The translations under genes were made by a program, and so were the position numbers. A stretch of DNA of 64,000 nucleotides from NCBI GenBank assembly GCA_963839955.1, contig CAWIXB010000001.1:1364001-1428000 (forward strand), given 5' to 3'. This document shows positions 1 through 9,159 of this stretch, one piece after another. The notes beneath the pieces are model-generated. The model saw nothing but the letters and a program-made list of their open reading frames with translations, had not been told where the DNA came from and did not search any database. This DNA comes from CAWIXB01 sp963839955. GTDB lineage: Bacteria > Actinomycetota > Actinomycetes > JACCUZ01. How positions within the stretch are numbered: position 1 is the first letter of the stretch; every line of letters begins with the position of its first letter.

Positions 1-1419
1 TTCGCCAGTTCGCTGTACGAGCTGGCGGCGTTCCGCGCGTTCCAGGGTCTCGGCGCCGGTGGGCTGTTCTCGCTCGCGCTCACCATCATCGGTGACATCG
101 TCCCGCCGCGTGAGCGTGCGAAGTACCAGGGCTACTTCCTCGCGGTCTTCGGCACCTCGAGCGTCCTCGGCCCGGTCATCGGCGGCTTCCTGGCCGGCCA
201 GGAGGAGCTCCTCGGCATCACCGGCTGGCGGTGGGTCTTCCTCGTCAACATCCCGATCGGCATGGTCGCGCTCGCGGTCGTGGCACGCAACCTGCACCTT
301 CCCCATGAGCGCCGCGACCACCGCATCGACTGGCCGGGCGCCTTGGCGCTGATCGTCGGACTCGTGCCGCTGCTCGTCGTGGCCGAGCAGGGCCGGGAGT
401 GGGGGTGGTCGTCAGGCCTGTCGGTCACCTGCTTGGTGCTCGGCGTGGTCGGGCTGGTGTCGTTCCTGTTCGCCGAGCGCAGCTATGGCGACGACGCGCT
501 GCTGCCGCTGCGGCTCTTCCGCGGGCGGACGTTCGCGGTCGGCTCGATGGTCAACTTCATCATCGGCATGGGCATGTTCGGTGGTCTCGCGTCGTTGCCG
601 CTCTACCTGCAGATCGTCAAGGGTGCCTCGCCCACCGAGGCCGGGCTCCTGCTGGTCCCCCTCGTCGCCGGCATCATGGCCGGCTCGATCATCGCCGGCC
701 AGGTCATCGCCCGGACCGGGCGCTACAAGTGGTTCCCCGTCGGGGGAGCGGTGCTGCTCGTGACCGGCATGCTGTTGTTCAGCACGCTCGACGTCGACAG
801 CCCGCTGTGGGTGACGATGTTCATCTCGCCCGTGTTCGGGCTCGGCCTGGGCTTCAACATGCAGCCGCTCGTCCTCGCGCTGCAGAACGCCGTCCCACCG
901 CGCGACATGGGCGTGGCGACCTCGTCTGCGACCTTCTTCCGGCAGATGGGGGGCACGCTGGGGACGGCGGTGTTCCTGGCGATCCTGTTCTCGACGGTGA
1001 GCTCTCGCATCTCGTCGGCCGTCCGGGGCGCCGCGGGCACCGACGAGTTCCGGGCCGCGCTGGTCGATCCGCAGGTGCTGGCCGACCCGACGAACGCCCG
1101 CGTCGCCGGGGCCATTCGCGACGGCGGCGTGCCGCTGCCCGCTGGAGCTCTCGACGACACGTCGTTCCTCTCCCAGCTCGACGACCGGATTGCGCGACCC
1201 TTCCTGCAGGGCTTCTCGTCCTCCATCGACCTGGTGTTCATGGTCGGTGCAGCAGTGCTGGCCGTCGGGTTCGTCGTCGTGCTGTTCCTTCCGGAGGAGC
1301 CGCTCCGCAAGGTGTCGGGCATCGAGGCCCGCCGCCAGGACGACGAGGCCGCCGAGGCGGCAGCAGCCGCAGCGGCCGTTGGCGCCCCGGCGACAGGGGT
1401 TACCGGCGTACGACCGTGA
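1..1419 (+). CDS. MFS drug exporter, DHA2 (14-TM) type, 5' end missing
   Basis: Proton-driven multidrug or metabolite efflux pump of the inner membrane. The frame is open from base 1, so the N-terminal helices lie outside the window. The visible part starts in the TM4 region and carries the antiporter motif C (GPVIGG, near codon 60), then ARG-rich loops and about ten hydrophobic helices. A large loop near the end (DEFRAALVDPQ...) sits between the last two helices, as in DHA2/EmrB-type proteins. The C-terminus is alanine-rich. The stop lies 20 bases inside the convergent glycosidase-like gene. Substrate cannot be told from sequence. Confidence 0.9.
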   Translation, partial: FASSLYELAAFRAFQGLGAGGLFSLALTIIGDIVPPRERAKYQGYFLAVFGTSSVLGPVIGGFLAGQEELLGITGWRWVFLVNIPIGMVALAVVARNLHLPHERRDHRIDWPGALALIVGLVPLLVVAEQGREWGWSSGLSVTCLVLGVVGLVSFLFAERSYGDDALLPLRLFRGRTFAVGSMVNFIIGMGMFGGLASLPLYLQIVKGASPTEAGLLLVPLVAGIMAGSIIAGQVIARTGRYKWFPVGGAVLLVTGMLLFSTLDVDSPLWVTMFISPVFGLGLGFNMQPLVLALQNAVPPRDMGVATSSATFFRQMGGTLGTAVFLAILFSTVSSRISSAVRGAAGTDEFRAALVDPQVLADPTNARVAGAIRDGGVPLPAGALDDTSFLSQLDDRIARPFLQGFSSSIDLVFMVGAAVLAVGFVVVLFLPEEPLRKVSGIEARRQDDEAAEAAAAAAAVGAPATGVTGVRP

Positions 1420-3454
1420 AGCCGCTCGGTAGCACGGTGACCCTGACCCGGCTGTCGTCGCTCACTCGGCTCTCGCGCAGCCGGCCGTCGCGGTCGTAGA
1501 CCTCCACGGTGGCGCGCCCCGTTCCCGGGACCTGCACGGTGGCTCGCTGGCTGCCGGTCGCCGCGCTGTGCAACAGCGCGGTCGCCCTGCCGCCGCCGCT
1601 GAGCACGTAGCGCGACACCAGCGGCTGGAGCATGACCGCGTCGATGCGGGCCTCGTCGTCGCTGTCGGCCCGGGTGGCGGCACGCAGCTCGAAGGCGCCG
1701 GCGTCGACGGTTCGCGGCAGCGTCACGGGGAGCAGCGCGCCTGGCGCTTCGGTGATGCCCTGCGCGCCGATGTCGCCGGACACGACCCGGCCGAGCGAGC
1801 GGCCGTCGGCGGACCACCGCGTCACCGCGCTGCTTCCGGGCTGGAGGTCGACGACCGGCATCACCAGGCGCCGGCCCTCGCCGGCGGGCACGTCGATGGT
1901 GACGCTGCCGCCGTCACCGAGAGCCGCGAAGCCGCGGCCGCCGAACTCGGACTCGCCGGTCCACCGCGACACGGGCTCGACTACCCGCGCGGGTCCGGAC
2001 AATTCGCCGTCCTCGGCCTGGACTGTCGTGCTGCCGACCCGCTCGGTGATGTTCGCGACCTTCGCCAGCGCGGCCACGTCAGGCCGGGCGTCGAGCGCGA
2101 GCATGCTAAGCAGGCCGTGGATCGTCGACTCGGCACCGGAGTTGCGGTTCACCCTGCCGTCGCTCTCGATGCCGTCGAAGGTGCGCCCGGTCACCTGGTC
2201 GTACACCGGCGCACCCGACGCATTCGCGCCGAAGAACCACGCCGCCGTGATGCCCGCGAGTCGGCGAAGACCGGGGGTCCTCGTCGCGTCAGCGGTCGCC
2301 AGCAGCGACTGCACGCGCGAGTCGGCGCCGTACGCGATCTGCGCGGTGCCGATGGGAGTCGGCAAACGGCCTTGGTCGGGTCCGCCAGAGGTGAGCATCC
2401 AAGGGGTGAAGAGGGCCGTGTCTGCAAGTGCTGCCCTGGCGAGCCGTGGGTTGCCCAGCGTCCCATACGCCTCGGCCAGCCCGGCCGACGTCTGGGACCC
2501 CCAGGCGTGCCAGAGCGAACGGGAGCCGGTCCACTGCTCGACCGCCCCGAAGGGCCAGTGCTGTGCGTCGCCGCCCGACATGATGGCGACGCCGTCCGCA
2601 AGCTTGCGCAGCGCGTCGCGGGCGTCTCGACCGCCACCGGCCTCGACGTACGGCGCGAGCCCAAGCAGCGCTTCGGAGGTGGCGTCCGCGCCGTCGGCAA
2701 TCAGCCATGCAGGGGTCGCACGCCCGTCTGCGTTGCGGTAGGTGCCGTATGCATCGAGGACCTGGCGTTGCACAGCGTCGACGGCGAGGTTCATGCGGTC
2801 GCGCAGGAATCCAGCGAACTTCGGGTGGGCCGTCCGGAACGCCGCGTATCCCTCGCCGAGCGCCCAGAGGGTGCGGGCAAGCCAGTAGGACGCGTCACTG
2901 TCGGACGGGTCTGGCAGCTCGACCGGGTCGGCACTCGGGTTCAGCGTGCCGTCGGGCTGCATCCAGAGCACCACGTTGCCCGCGTTCCTGCCCGTGACCG
3001 TCTGCAGATACGTGAGCCCGCGCAGCAGCTCGTAGGCGTGGTCCCGGCTGCTGGTTGCACCCGTCTGCCGCCAGTGCCGCAGGTAGACGACCGCCGCCCG
3101 CGAGATGTCGTCGGCGTTGAACGCGCCCTGCCCCCAGGTGTCGGTCGCGGGGTCGTAGTTGCCGCCACCGACGCGACGGAACTCGCCGTCCGGCCCGGGC
3201 TCGGCATATGTCCAGAGCACGCCGACGTCAGGTTCGGCCGCCAACCGGTACGTCGTGTGGCCGGCCTGTCGCGGCGGGACGACTGAGTCACCGAGCCAGT
3301 CGAGGTGGGCGAGGTTCGTCAGCGGCTCCGTTGCCTTCTCTGCAGGCGCCGAGCTCGCCTGGCCGGTCTCCGCGGACGTGGCGGTGCCGAGCAGGGCGGT
3401 GCTGAGAGCCAGCAGCGCCGCGATCGCGGCGGCGACGGTACGGCGGAGGAACAT
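1400..3454 (-). CDS. Secreted (alpha/alpha)6 glycosidase-like protein
   Basis: 684 residues with a clear Sec signal peptide: RR near the start, a run of Ala/Leu, then ATSAE. The first 440 residues are rich in aromatic helical repeats (DASYWLARTLWALGEGY, HWPFGAVEQW, SLWHAWGSQ), the look of six-hairpin glycosidases acting on poly- or oligosaccharides. The last 220 residues are beta-rich and resemble a carbohydrate-binding or jelly-roll domain. It is the last gene of the lacI-ABC-GH130 operon, 32 bases after the GH130 gene, so it probably releases the sugar that the ABC transporter imports. No family number can be given with confidence. ATG start. Confidence 0.6.
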   Translation of the reverse strand: MFLRRTVAAAIAALLALSTALLGTATSAETGQASSAPAEKATEPLTNLAHLDWLGDSVVPPRQAGHTTYRLAAEPDVGVLWTYAEPGPDGEFRRVGGGNYDPATDTWGQGAFNADDISRAAVVYLRHWRQTGATSSRDHAYELLRGLTYLQTVTGRNAGNVVLWMQPDGTLNPSADPVELPDPSDSDASYWLARTLWALGEGYAAFRTAHPKFAGFLRDRMNLAVDAVQRQVLDAYGTYRNADGRATPAWLIADGADATSEALLGLAPYVEAGGGRDARDALRKLADGVAIMSGGDAQHWPFGAVEQWTGSRSLWHAWGSQTSAGLAEAYGTLGNPRLARAALADTALFTPWMLTSGGPDQGRLPTPIGTAQIAYGADSRVQSLLATADATRTPGLRRLAGITAAWFFGANASGAPVYDQVTGRTFDGIESDGRVNRNSGAESTIHGLLSMLALDARPDVAALAKVANITERVGSTTVQAEDGELSGPARVVEPVSRWTGESEFGGRGFAALGDGGSVTIDVPAGEGRRLVMPVVDLQPGSSAVTRWSADGRSLGRVVSGDIGAQGITEAPGALLPVTLPRTVDAGAFELRAATRADSDDEARIDAVMLQPLVSRYVLSGGGRATALLHSAATGSQRATVQVPGTGRATVEVYDRDGRLRESRVSDDSRVRVTVLPSGFTVVRR

Positions 3455-3486
3455 GAGCGGGTCCTAACGTTGAGTCGGGCTGGATG

Positions 3487-4566
3487 TCAGACGTGGTCGA
3501 GACGGGCGACGCCGATCTTGGCGTCCGCCATGCCGTAGAAGACGTAGCGGACACCATCGACCGCCTCGATCGCGGTCGGGAAGACGACGTTGGGCACCGT
3601 GCCGTCACGTTCCTCCTGGGTCTCGGGCGTCAGGATCGGCTTCGCCGTGCGGCTGAGCACCCGCGAGGGGTCGTCCGGGTCGAGCAGCATCGCGCCTGCG
3701 GCGTACTCGACCTTCTGCGCCGTCGGGTCGAAGCCGGGGGGCACGAAGCCGGTCACGCCGTGGTGGATGAGCAGCCAGCCCTCGTCGACGCGGACCGGCG
3801 GGGGACCGGCTCCGATCTTCAGCTCCTCGAAGTCGTACTCCGACATCGCGACGCAGCGATGGGCCTGAGGGCGCGTCAGCGCTCGTACGTCGGCGTGCAC
3901 CAGCTCCGTCGGGACGTAGGAGATCCAGATGCCGGGGCGATCGTCGGTGACGCCGGCGGGCAGGTGCGTGGTCTCGCCGGCCCGCAGCCACCCGAGGTCC
4001 CACATCGGCCGGTGCAGCATCGCGTAGGAAGGGCGGCCGTTGGGATCAGGCACCGGCTCCGGGAAGAAGACGGCGTCCTTGTTGGGGAACATGCCGAGGT
4101 CTGTGTCGAGATCGGGTTGGTAGGTGAACTGCACTGGTCCCAGGCGGCGCCAGTGCCGGAGATCTTCGGAGACGGCCAGAGCCAGCCGCGGTCCGAGTGG
4201 GCCGTAGGCGACGTAGGTCATCACGTGCGCGCCGATGCTGGGGATCCATGTCGTGCGCGGATCCTCGACCCCGGCGTTGGTTGCGCCGCGCTCCCAGCCT
4301 TCGTCGGGCGCGAGGACCACGCCACGGCGCTCGACCCCGACGGGCACGCCGTTGTCGAGGATCACCTCGGCCAGCCCCACTCTCGACACGTTGCCCTGCT
4401 CGACAAGACGCGGGAGCAGGTGCAGGCGGCCGTCGGGAGTTCGTCCGCTGGCCGGGTTGAGCACGCCCATGGCTTCCAGCGGGTTGCCCGCCTCCGGCGT
4501 CATCACGACGCCGAGCCGGGTCATCGTGTAGGGGACATCGGCGGTCCTGTCCGGGACTTGCGTCAT
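3487..4566 (-). CDS. GH130-family beta-mannoside phosphorylase/hydrolase
   Basis: A cytoplasmic five-bladed propeller enzyme, 359 residues, that splits beta-mannosides, usually by phosphorolysis. Family landmarks are present: GVEDPR at 100-104 with the expected catalytic Asp102, the NKDAVFFPE blade motif, a MLHRP motif, and HHGVTG. The ATG shares four bases (ATGA) with the stop of the upstream permease, so translation is coupled; longer upstream in-frame starts would run deep into the permease. As an intracellular enzyme after an oligosaccharide ABC importer it suggests that the imported substrate is a beta-mannosyl or related oligosaccharide. Phosphorylase versus hydrolase cannot be decided by eye. 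Confidence 0.85.
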   Translation of the reverse strand: MTQVPDRTADVPYTMTRLGVVMTPEAGNPLEAMGVLNPASGRTPDGRLHLLPRLVEQGNVSRVGLAEVILDNGVPVGVERRGVVLAPDEGWERGATNAGVEDPRTTWIPSIGAHVMTYVAYGPLGPRLALAVSEDLRHWRRLGPVQFTYQPDLDTDLGMFPNKDAVFFPEPVPDPNGRPSYAMLHRPMWDLGWLRAGETTHLPAGVTDDRPGIWISYVPTELVHADVRALTRPQAHRCVAMSEYDFEELKIGAGPPPVRVDEGWLLIHHGVTGFVPPGFDPTAQKVEYAAGAMLLDPDDPSRVLSRTAKPILTPETQEERDGTVPNVVFPTAIEAVDGVRYVFYGMADAKIGVARLDHV

Positions 4567-5456
4567 CCCTTGACCCCCGAGCCGATGTCCTGTGTCCGGA
4601 AGTGCCGCTGGAACGCGATGAAGAGTCCGACAGCCGGCGCGGCCAGGACGACGGCTCCGGCGAGTGCCGCGCCGTAGGGGTTGGCGGCCCGTCCCGCGAC
4701 GTTGCTGATGTAGTTGGCCAGCGACACGGCGAGGGGTTGCAGGTCTGCGTCCTTCGTGATGAGGAAGGGCCACAGGAACTCGTTCCACGGACCGATGAAC
4801 GTGAGCAGCACGGCGGTGAGCAGTGCGGGGCGAACCAGGGGAAGTGCGACGGACCAGAGGATGCGCAACTCACCGGCTCCGTCGATGCGTGCGGCCGAGA
4901 AGAGGTCCTCCGGGAGCTGCAGGAAGAACTGTCGAAAGATGAAGACTGCTGTCGAGTTGATGGCGAAGGGCAGGATCATGCCCAGGTAGGAATCTGCCAG
5001 GCCGTAGCTGCGCACGATCATCACGTACAGCGGGATCATGAGCAGCTGGAACGGCACGACCAGCACCAGCAGCATCCCTGCGAACAGCATGCCGCGGCCG
5101 CGGAATTGCAAGCGGGCGAGCGCGTAACCGGCGAGCACGCCGAACACGACGGTGCTGAGGATGACGCCGCCGGTGAAGATGCCGGAGTTCACCAGCGACT
5201 GCGCCAGGTTGACGCGATCGTTGATCGCGACGTAGTTGTCCAAGGAGAAGCCGCCGGTCGGGAAGACGCCACCCAGCCCGGTGTCCCTCTCGGTCTGCAG
5301 CGAGCTGACGACCATGTAGTAGAAGGGAAAAAGGAAGATGACGGCCCCGACGACCAGCAGGACCATCCGAGGCCACATGCGCGGCGGCCGGGACTTTTGA
5401 ACAGGTGCCGCTGGGGAGTCCCCGGTGGTTGCGTCTGTCGAGATGGTCGCCGACAT
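4563..5456 (-). CDS. Sugar ABC transporter permease (MalG/UgpE type)
   Basis: Second membrane subunit of a carbohydrate ABC importer, 297 residues, six predicted helices. The cytoplasmic EAA loop that docks the ATPase is visible near the C-terminal third (AARIDGAGELRILWSVALPL). The chosen ATG lies one base after the stop of the first permease; an earlier in-frame start would overlap that gene. It ends in an ATGA overlap with the GH130 gene. No ATP-binding subunit is encoded here, which is usual for actinobacterial CUT1 systems that share one MsiK-type ATPase. Confidence 0.92.
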   Translation of the reverse strand: MSATISTDATTGDSPAAPVQKSRPPRMWPRMVLLVVGAVIFLFPFYYMVVSSLQTERDTGLGGVFPTGGFSLDNYVAINDRVNLAQSLVNSGIFTGGVILSTVVFGVLAGYALARLQFRGRGMLFAGMLLVLVVPFQLLMIPLYVMIVRSYGLADSYLGMILPFAINSTAVFIFRQFFLQLPEDLFSAARIDGAGELRILWSVALPLVRPALLTAVLLTFIGPWNEFLWPFLITKDADLQPLAVSLANYISNVAGRAANPYGAALAGAVVLAAPAVGLFIAFQRHFRTQDIGSGVKG

Positions 5457-5457
5457 G

Positions 5458-6399
5458 TCAGTCCCCTTCCAGCAGCCGCTTGTTGATGAAAGAGATGACC
5501 AGGACACCGGCCACCAGCAGGACGCCGATCGCCGCGGCGACATCGGGGTTGCCCTGCTCGATGCCGCGCTGGTACATGATCAGCACGGGTGAGGCCGATG
5601 CGCCGTTCGGCCCACCTCCGTTGGTCAGGAGGTAGGGCTCGGTGAACAGGTTGGCGCCAGTAATGGTCGCGAGCAGCACCACGAGCGTCGTCGCCGGTCG
5701 TACGCCGGGGACCGTGACGTTCGTCATCGACCGGAACTTTCCGGCGCCATCCATCGAGGCGGCCTCGTAGAGCTCCTTCGGGACGCCCTGGAGGGCTGCC
5801 AGGTAGAGCAGGATGAAGAAGCCGAGCTGCTTCCACGTGACGAACAACGCGATAAGAGGCATGGCCAACGTGCTGTTCACCAGCCACGACGGATCAGGTG
5901 CCAGCGGTCCGAGCAGCTCGTTCACCAGGCCGTTGTTGCTGAACATGAACAGCCAGACGGCGACAACTGCGACGCTGGCCGACACGTAAGGGACGTAGTA
6001 GGAGACCCGCAGGAACGTGCGGGCCCGGATGGCACCGTTGAGCGCCGTGGCGAGCAGCAGCGACAGGCCCACGGTGAGCGGGACGTTGATGACCAGGAAG
6101 ATCCCGACGTTGAGGAACGACCTGCGAACCGCGGGGTCGGAGAGCGCGGCTCGGAAGTTGTCGAAGCCCACGAACGGCCGCGCCACCGCCGCACCCGGCG
6201 CCGCGAAGAAGTAGTCGTGGACGCTGATCCAGGCCGCCAGCCCCAAGGGATAGGCGAAGACGACGGCGAGGAACACGGCGTACGGCGCGGCGAACGCGAT
6301 CCCCAGCGGCTGACGACCCACGAGGGTCGTCAGCACGCTGCGGCGCGGTCGTCGGGACGAGGAGCCCGTGCTTGGCGGGCCGATGGGTTCCGCAGTCAT
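5458..6399 (-). CDS. Sugar ABC transporter permease (MalF/UgpA type)
   Basis: First membrane subunit of the same importer, 313 residues. A proline/serine-rich cytoplasmic N-terminus is followed by six hydrophobic segments and the EAA loop (EAASMDGAGKFRSMTNVTVPG). The ATG at its 5' end is 13 bases from the stop of the binding-protein gene; upstream in-frame codons would overlap that gene. Order binding protein, MalF-type, MalG-type is typical of CUT1 transporters. Confidence 0.92.
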   Translation of the reverse strand: MTAEPIGPPSTGSSSRRPRRSVLTTLVGRQPLGIAFAAPYAVFLAVVFAYPLGLAAWISVHDYFFAAPGAAVARPFVGFDNFRAALSDPAVRRSFLNVGIFLVINVPLTVGLSLLLATALNGAIRARTFLRVSYYVPYVSASVAVVAVWLFMFSNNGLVNELLGPLAPDPSWLVNSTLAMPLIALFVTWKQLGFFILLYLAALQGVPKELYEAASMDGAGKFRSMTNVTVPGVRPATTLVVLLATITGANLFTEPYLLTNGGGPNGASASPVLIMYQRGIEQGNPDVAAAIGVLLVAGVLVISFINKRLLEGD

Positions 6400-6412
6400 G
6401 GCGCTAGCCGGG

Positions 6413-7702
6413 TCAGGACTCGCCGGCCAGCTTGTCAACCTCGCTGGCGGCCTTGGCGAGGCCATCGTCGACCGTGGTCTTTGCGAAGATCACCGACGAG
6501 CTGTAGGAGTCGCGGAACTTCTGCCAGATCTCGATGCTGTTCGCCACGTTCGGCACCTCGACGGTGCGCGACGCCTGGTCGGCGAAGGTCTCGTAGTCCG
6601 GGTTGGACTTGAAGTAGTCCGCGTACGTCGTCGCCACGTCGGTCCTCATCGGCATCTGTCCGGTCTTCTCGAGCAGCGCACCGTCCTGCTCCTCGCTGGT
6701 CGCGAACTTCAGCACCTCGAATGCCGTGCCCTGGTTCTTGCACGCGGCGTAGATCGCGACATTCTTCGCGTCGGAGAACGTGTTGATCTCCTCAGCCGCC
6801 TTGCCGTCGGACGTCGGCACCGGCGCCACGCCCCAGTCGATCTTGTCGCCATAGACCGCGATCGCCCACGGGCCGACGATGGCCATCGCGGCCTTGGCGT
6901 CCGCGAAGGAGTCGCCGTTGTACTTCTCCTTGGGCGAGAGGCCGTCGGCGTACATCGTGGCCCAGAAGTCGGCGACAGCCTTTCCCTCGGGGCTGTCGAA
7001 GGTTGCCTTGCCGTCCTCAACGATCTGCTTGCCACCGCTCTCGGCGGCGTAGAGCGGATAGAAGTCGAACCAGGACTGGAAGAACTCACTGCTGGGTGCG
7101 GGCCAGATCGCGGCTTCCGCGGCCTTGCTCTGCACGATCTTGCGGCTGGTGGCCTGAAACTCGTCGTAGGTCGCGAGGGGAGGGTTCTCGGCGTCGACGC
7201 CGGCCTTCTTCATCAGCGCCTTGTTGTAGAAGATCATGACCGGATTCGCCTTCCACGGCAGCTGGTAGTACTTGCCGTCGGGGGACTGGTACTGCTCCGC
7301 CGCGTCACCCGTGCGCGACTCGACGTACTCCTTGCCCCCTTCGAAGTCGTCGAGTGCGACGAGGCCACCCTGCTTCTGGAACTGCGGTACCGCGGCCGGC
7401 GACGTGTTCCACACCAGGCACGGCGCGTTGCCCGCGGTGATCGCTGCGCCGATGACCTCTTCGGACGTCTTGCCGGCCGGGATCTCCTGCGCGGTGACCT
7501 TTTCCTTCGGGTGTTCGGCGTTCCAGGCCTCGACCATCGCCGTTCCCCAGGCGATCTCCTCTGGGTTGTTCGAGAGCCAGATCTTGATCGGACCCTTGGC
7601 TGCTGCGGCCTCGCTCGAGCCGCCGCCATCGTCACCGCCGCAGGCGGCCGTGGTGGCAAGAACCAGGGCGGCCAGGACGACGGCGGGTGCCTTGCGTTTC
7701 AT
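6413..7702 (-). CDS. Sugar ABC transporter substrate-binding lipoprotein
   Basis: Extracytoplasmic solute receptor of the CUT1 family, 429 residues. A type II signal peptide with lipobox TTAAC places lipidated Cys21 in the outer leaflet of the membrane, followed by a Gly/Asp/Ser linker. The body has the two-lobe binding-protein pattern (IKIWLSNNPEE start, WKANPVMIFYNKALMKKAG near the hinge). It follows lacI by only 25 bases, so it is probably read from the lacI promoter. Ligand inferred to be a plant- or fungal-derived oligosaccharide because of the downstream GH130 gene. Confidence 0.92.
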   Translation of the reverse strand: MKRKAPAVVLAALVLATTAACGGDDGGGSSEAAAAKGPIKIWLSNNPEEIAWGTAMVEAWNAEHPKEKVTAQEIPAGKTSEEVIGAAITAGNAPCLVWNTSPAAVPQFQKQGGLVALDDFEGGKEYVESRTGDAAEQYQSPDGKYYQLPWKANPVMIFYNKALMKKAGVDAENPPLATYDEFQATSRKIVQSKAAEAAIWPAPSSEFFQSWFDFYPLYAAESGGKQIVEDGKATFDSPEGKAVADFWATMYADGLSPKEKYNGDSFADAKAAMAIVGPWAIAVYGDKIDWGVAPVPTSDGKAAEEINTFSDAKNVAIYAACKNQGTAFEVLKFATSEEQDGALLEKTGQMPMRTDVATTYADYFKSNPDYETFADQASRTVEVPNVANSIEIWQKFRDSYSSSVIFAKTTVDDGLAKAASEVDKLAGES

Positions 7703-7727
7703 GCTGTCTCCGATCGTTGCGGGTCTG

Positions 7728-8780
7728 TCAGTCGCTCGAGTGAGCGGGCGGAAGGTGCGGCGCAGGTGGCGCGGTCGAGCCCCGCACGATCAACTGCGGG
7801 GGAGGCGGCAGCTCGATGGCAGGCGTGGGCTGTCCGTCCAGGATCTGGGTCAGTGCGTCGGCAGCGGCCCTGCCCCAGCCGAAGGCGTCGGTGTGCACCG
7901 TGGTCAAAGGGGGCTGCAGGTGGGCGGCGATGGGCGTGTCGTCGAAGCCGGTCACCGACAGCTGCTCGGGTACGCCGATCCCGCGCGCCGTCGCTGCCGA
8001 CATGCCGGCGATGGCCATGAGGTCGTTCGCATAGACGATCGCGGTGGGCGGCATCGCGTCGTCCAGCAGTGTCTTGGTGGCGTCCGCGCCACCCGCCGCC
8101 GAGAAGTCGCTGTGCACGCACTGGCCGGCAGGAAGACCGGCTCGCTCGAGACTTGTGGCCCACGCCTCACGGCGGGACGCGCCGTGCACGAACGAAGCCG
8201 GTCCGGCGACGTGCGCGATGTGCTCGTGGCCGAGGCCGACGAGGTGGTCGACCGCGGCGGCGATGCCGGGTCGGTCGTCGACGGTGACGTAGTGGAGCCC
8301 GGTCTCCTCATGGCGGGGGCCGATGACGACTGCCGGGAGCTCCAGCTCGGCCAGCAGTGCGAGGCGTGGATCGCCGGCTCGCAGGTCGGTGACGAAGACA
8401 CCGTCGACCCTGCCGTCGGCGGCGAGCCGGCGATAGCTCGCCAGCTCGGCCTCGGCGTTGGGCACGACCTGCAGGACGAGTGCCTGGCCGCGGCCGGAGA
8501 GCACCGCCTCGATCCCGGCGATGAAGGCGGGGAAGAAGGGGTCGGCGCGCAGCGTCTCGGGTGACCGGGCGACCACGAGTCCCAGGGCGAGCGCGCGCGA
8601 GGAGGACAGCGCCCGGCCGCGGTGGCTGGGGGTGAAGCCGAGCTCGGCTGCGCTGGCCAGGATGCGGGTCCGGGTGGCGGGGGCGACTCCGGGCCGGCCG
8701 TTGAGCGCGAATGAGACGGCGCCTTTCGAGACGCCCGCGGCGCGGGCGACATCGGCGATCGTGGGGCGGCGTCTCCTCAT
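7728..8780 (-). CDS. LacI-family transcriptional repressor, first gene of the sugar operon
   Basis: 350 residues. The N-terminal helix-turn-helix is at about 6-30 (IADVARAAGVSKGAVSFALN) and a periplasmic-binding-like effector domain fills the rest (DDTPIAAHLQPPLTTVHTD near the end). The ATG is only a few bases beyond the predicted -10 element and has no good Shine-Dalgarno site, so the mRNA may be leaderless. It heads the operon it is likely to control, with two palindromic operator-like sites just upstream, implying autorepression relieved by the imported sugar or a breakdown product. Confidence 0.93.
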   Translation of the reverse strand: MRRRRPTIADVARAAGVSKGAVSFALNGRPGVAPATRTRILASAAELGFTPSHRGRALSSSRALALGLVVARSPETLRADPFFPAFIAGIEAVLSGRGQALVLQVVPNAEAELASYRRLAADGRVDGVFVTDLRAGDPRLALLAELELPAVVIGPRHEETGLHYVTVDDRPGIAAAVDHLVGLGHEHIAHVAGPASFVHGASRREAWATSLERAGLPAGQCVHSDFSAAGGADATKTLLDDAMPPTAIVYANDLMAIAGMSAATARGIGVPEQLSVTGFDDTPIAAHLQPPLTTVHTDAFGWGRAAADALTQILDGQPTPAIELPPPPQLIVRGSTAPPAPHLPPAHSSD

Positions 8781-8789
8781 GGGCTGCTC

Positions 8790-8832
8790 AATAAACCGGT
8801 TTAGTAGTCGGCCTGTCAAGGCCAAGCGCTTG
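8790..8832 (-). promoter_or_regulatory. lacI operon promoter with two LacI-type operators
   Basis: On the minus strand TTGACA (8819-8814), an 18-base spacer and TTTATT (8795-8790) form a plausible sigma-A promoter. A perfect 12-base palindrome with central CG, TAAACCGGTTTA (8792-8803), covers the spacer and -10. A second perfect palindrome, CAAGCGCTTG (8823-8832), lies just upstream of the -35. Both have the A/T-arm, central-CG form typical of LacI-family operators, and their centres are 30 bases apart, close to three helical turns. This would let one repressor tetramer or two dimers act cooperatively. No other operator-like palindrome is seen in the 25 bases before the binding-protein gene. 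Confidence 0.75.
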
Positions 8833-8861
8833 CCCGTCCGCCCAGCGGGGAGGCTGACCGC

Positions 8862-9089
8862 ATGGGCAGACCGGACGACAAGGACCAGGACATCCAGGTG
8901 CGCGCGGAGCTGCTCCCGGAGGAGCAGACCGCAGGTGGCAGCGAGGACAGCGAGGCTCAGGCGCAGGCCATCCTGGAGGAGTCCGAGGAACGGGTCGATG
9001 CACCCCACGACCCGCCGGACGGTGAGCGGGACCCGCGCCGGTCCGACGCCGATGCGCACGAGCACCGGAGGTCCGACGAGGCGCTCTAG
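8862..9089 (+). CDS. Small acidic hypothetical protein
   Basis: 75 residues, very hydrophilic, with no signal or membrane segment. A good ribosome site (GGGGAGG, 8847-8853) precedes the ATG. The central motif QAILEESEERV resembles a motif in many short actinobacterial proteins of unknown function, which supports a real gene. It is divergent from lacI and upstream of the PEBP gene. Probably a disordered stress-related protein, but no function can be assigned. Confidence 0.6.
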   Translation: MGRPDDKDQDIQVRAELLPEEQTAGGSEDSEAQAQAILEESEERVDAPHDPPDGERDPRRSDADAHEHRRSDEAL

Positions 9090-9159
9090 CTCACGTTTCC
9101 GGCCCTGCAGGTCGGGTTAGGTGACAGAGACCGCAGACCCGAACCGCGAGGAGACGCGC

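Noticed and set aside
1568..3286. Long plus-strand reading frame opposite the secreted glycosidase-like gene
   Set aside because: It mirrors the minus-strand gene, is rich in Arg/Gly/His with no domain, and has no ribosome site; a typical antisense artefact of high-GC coding DNA.
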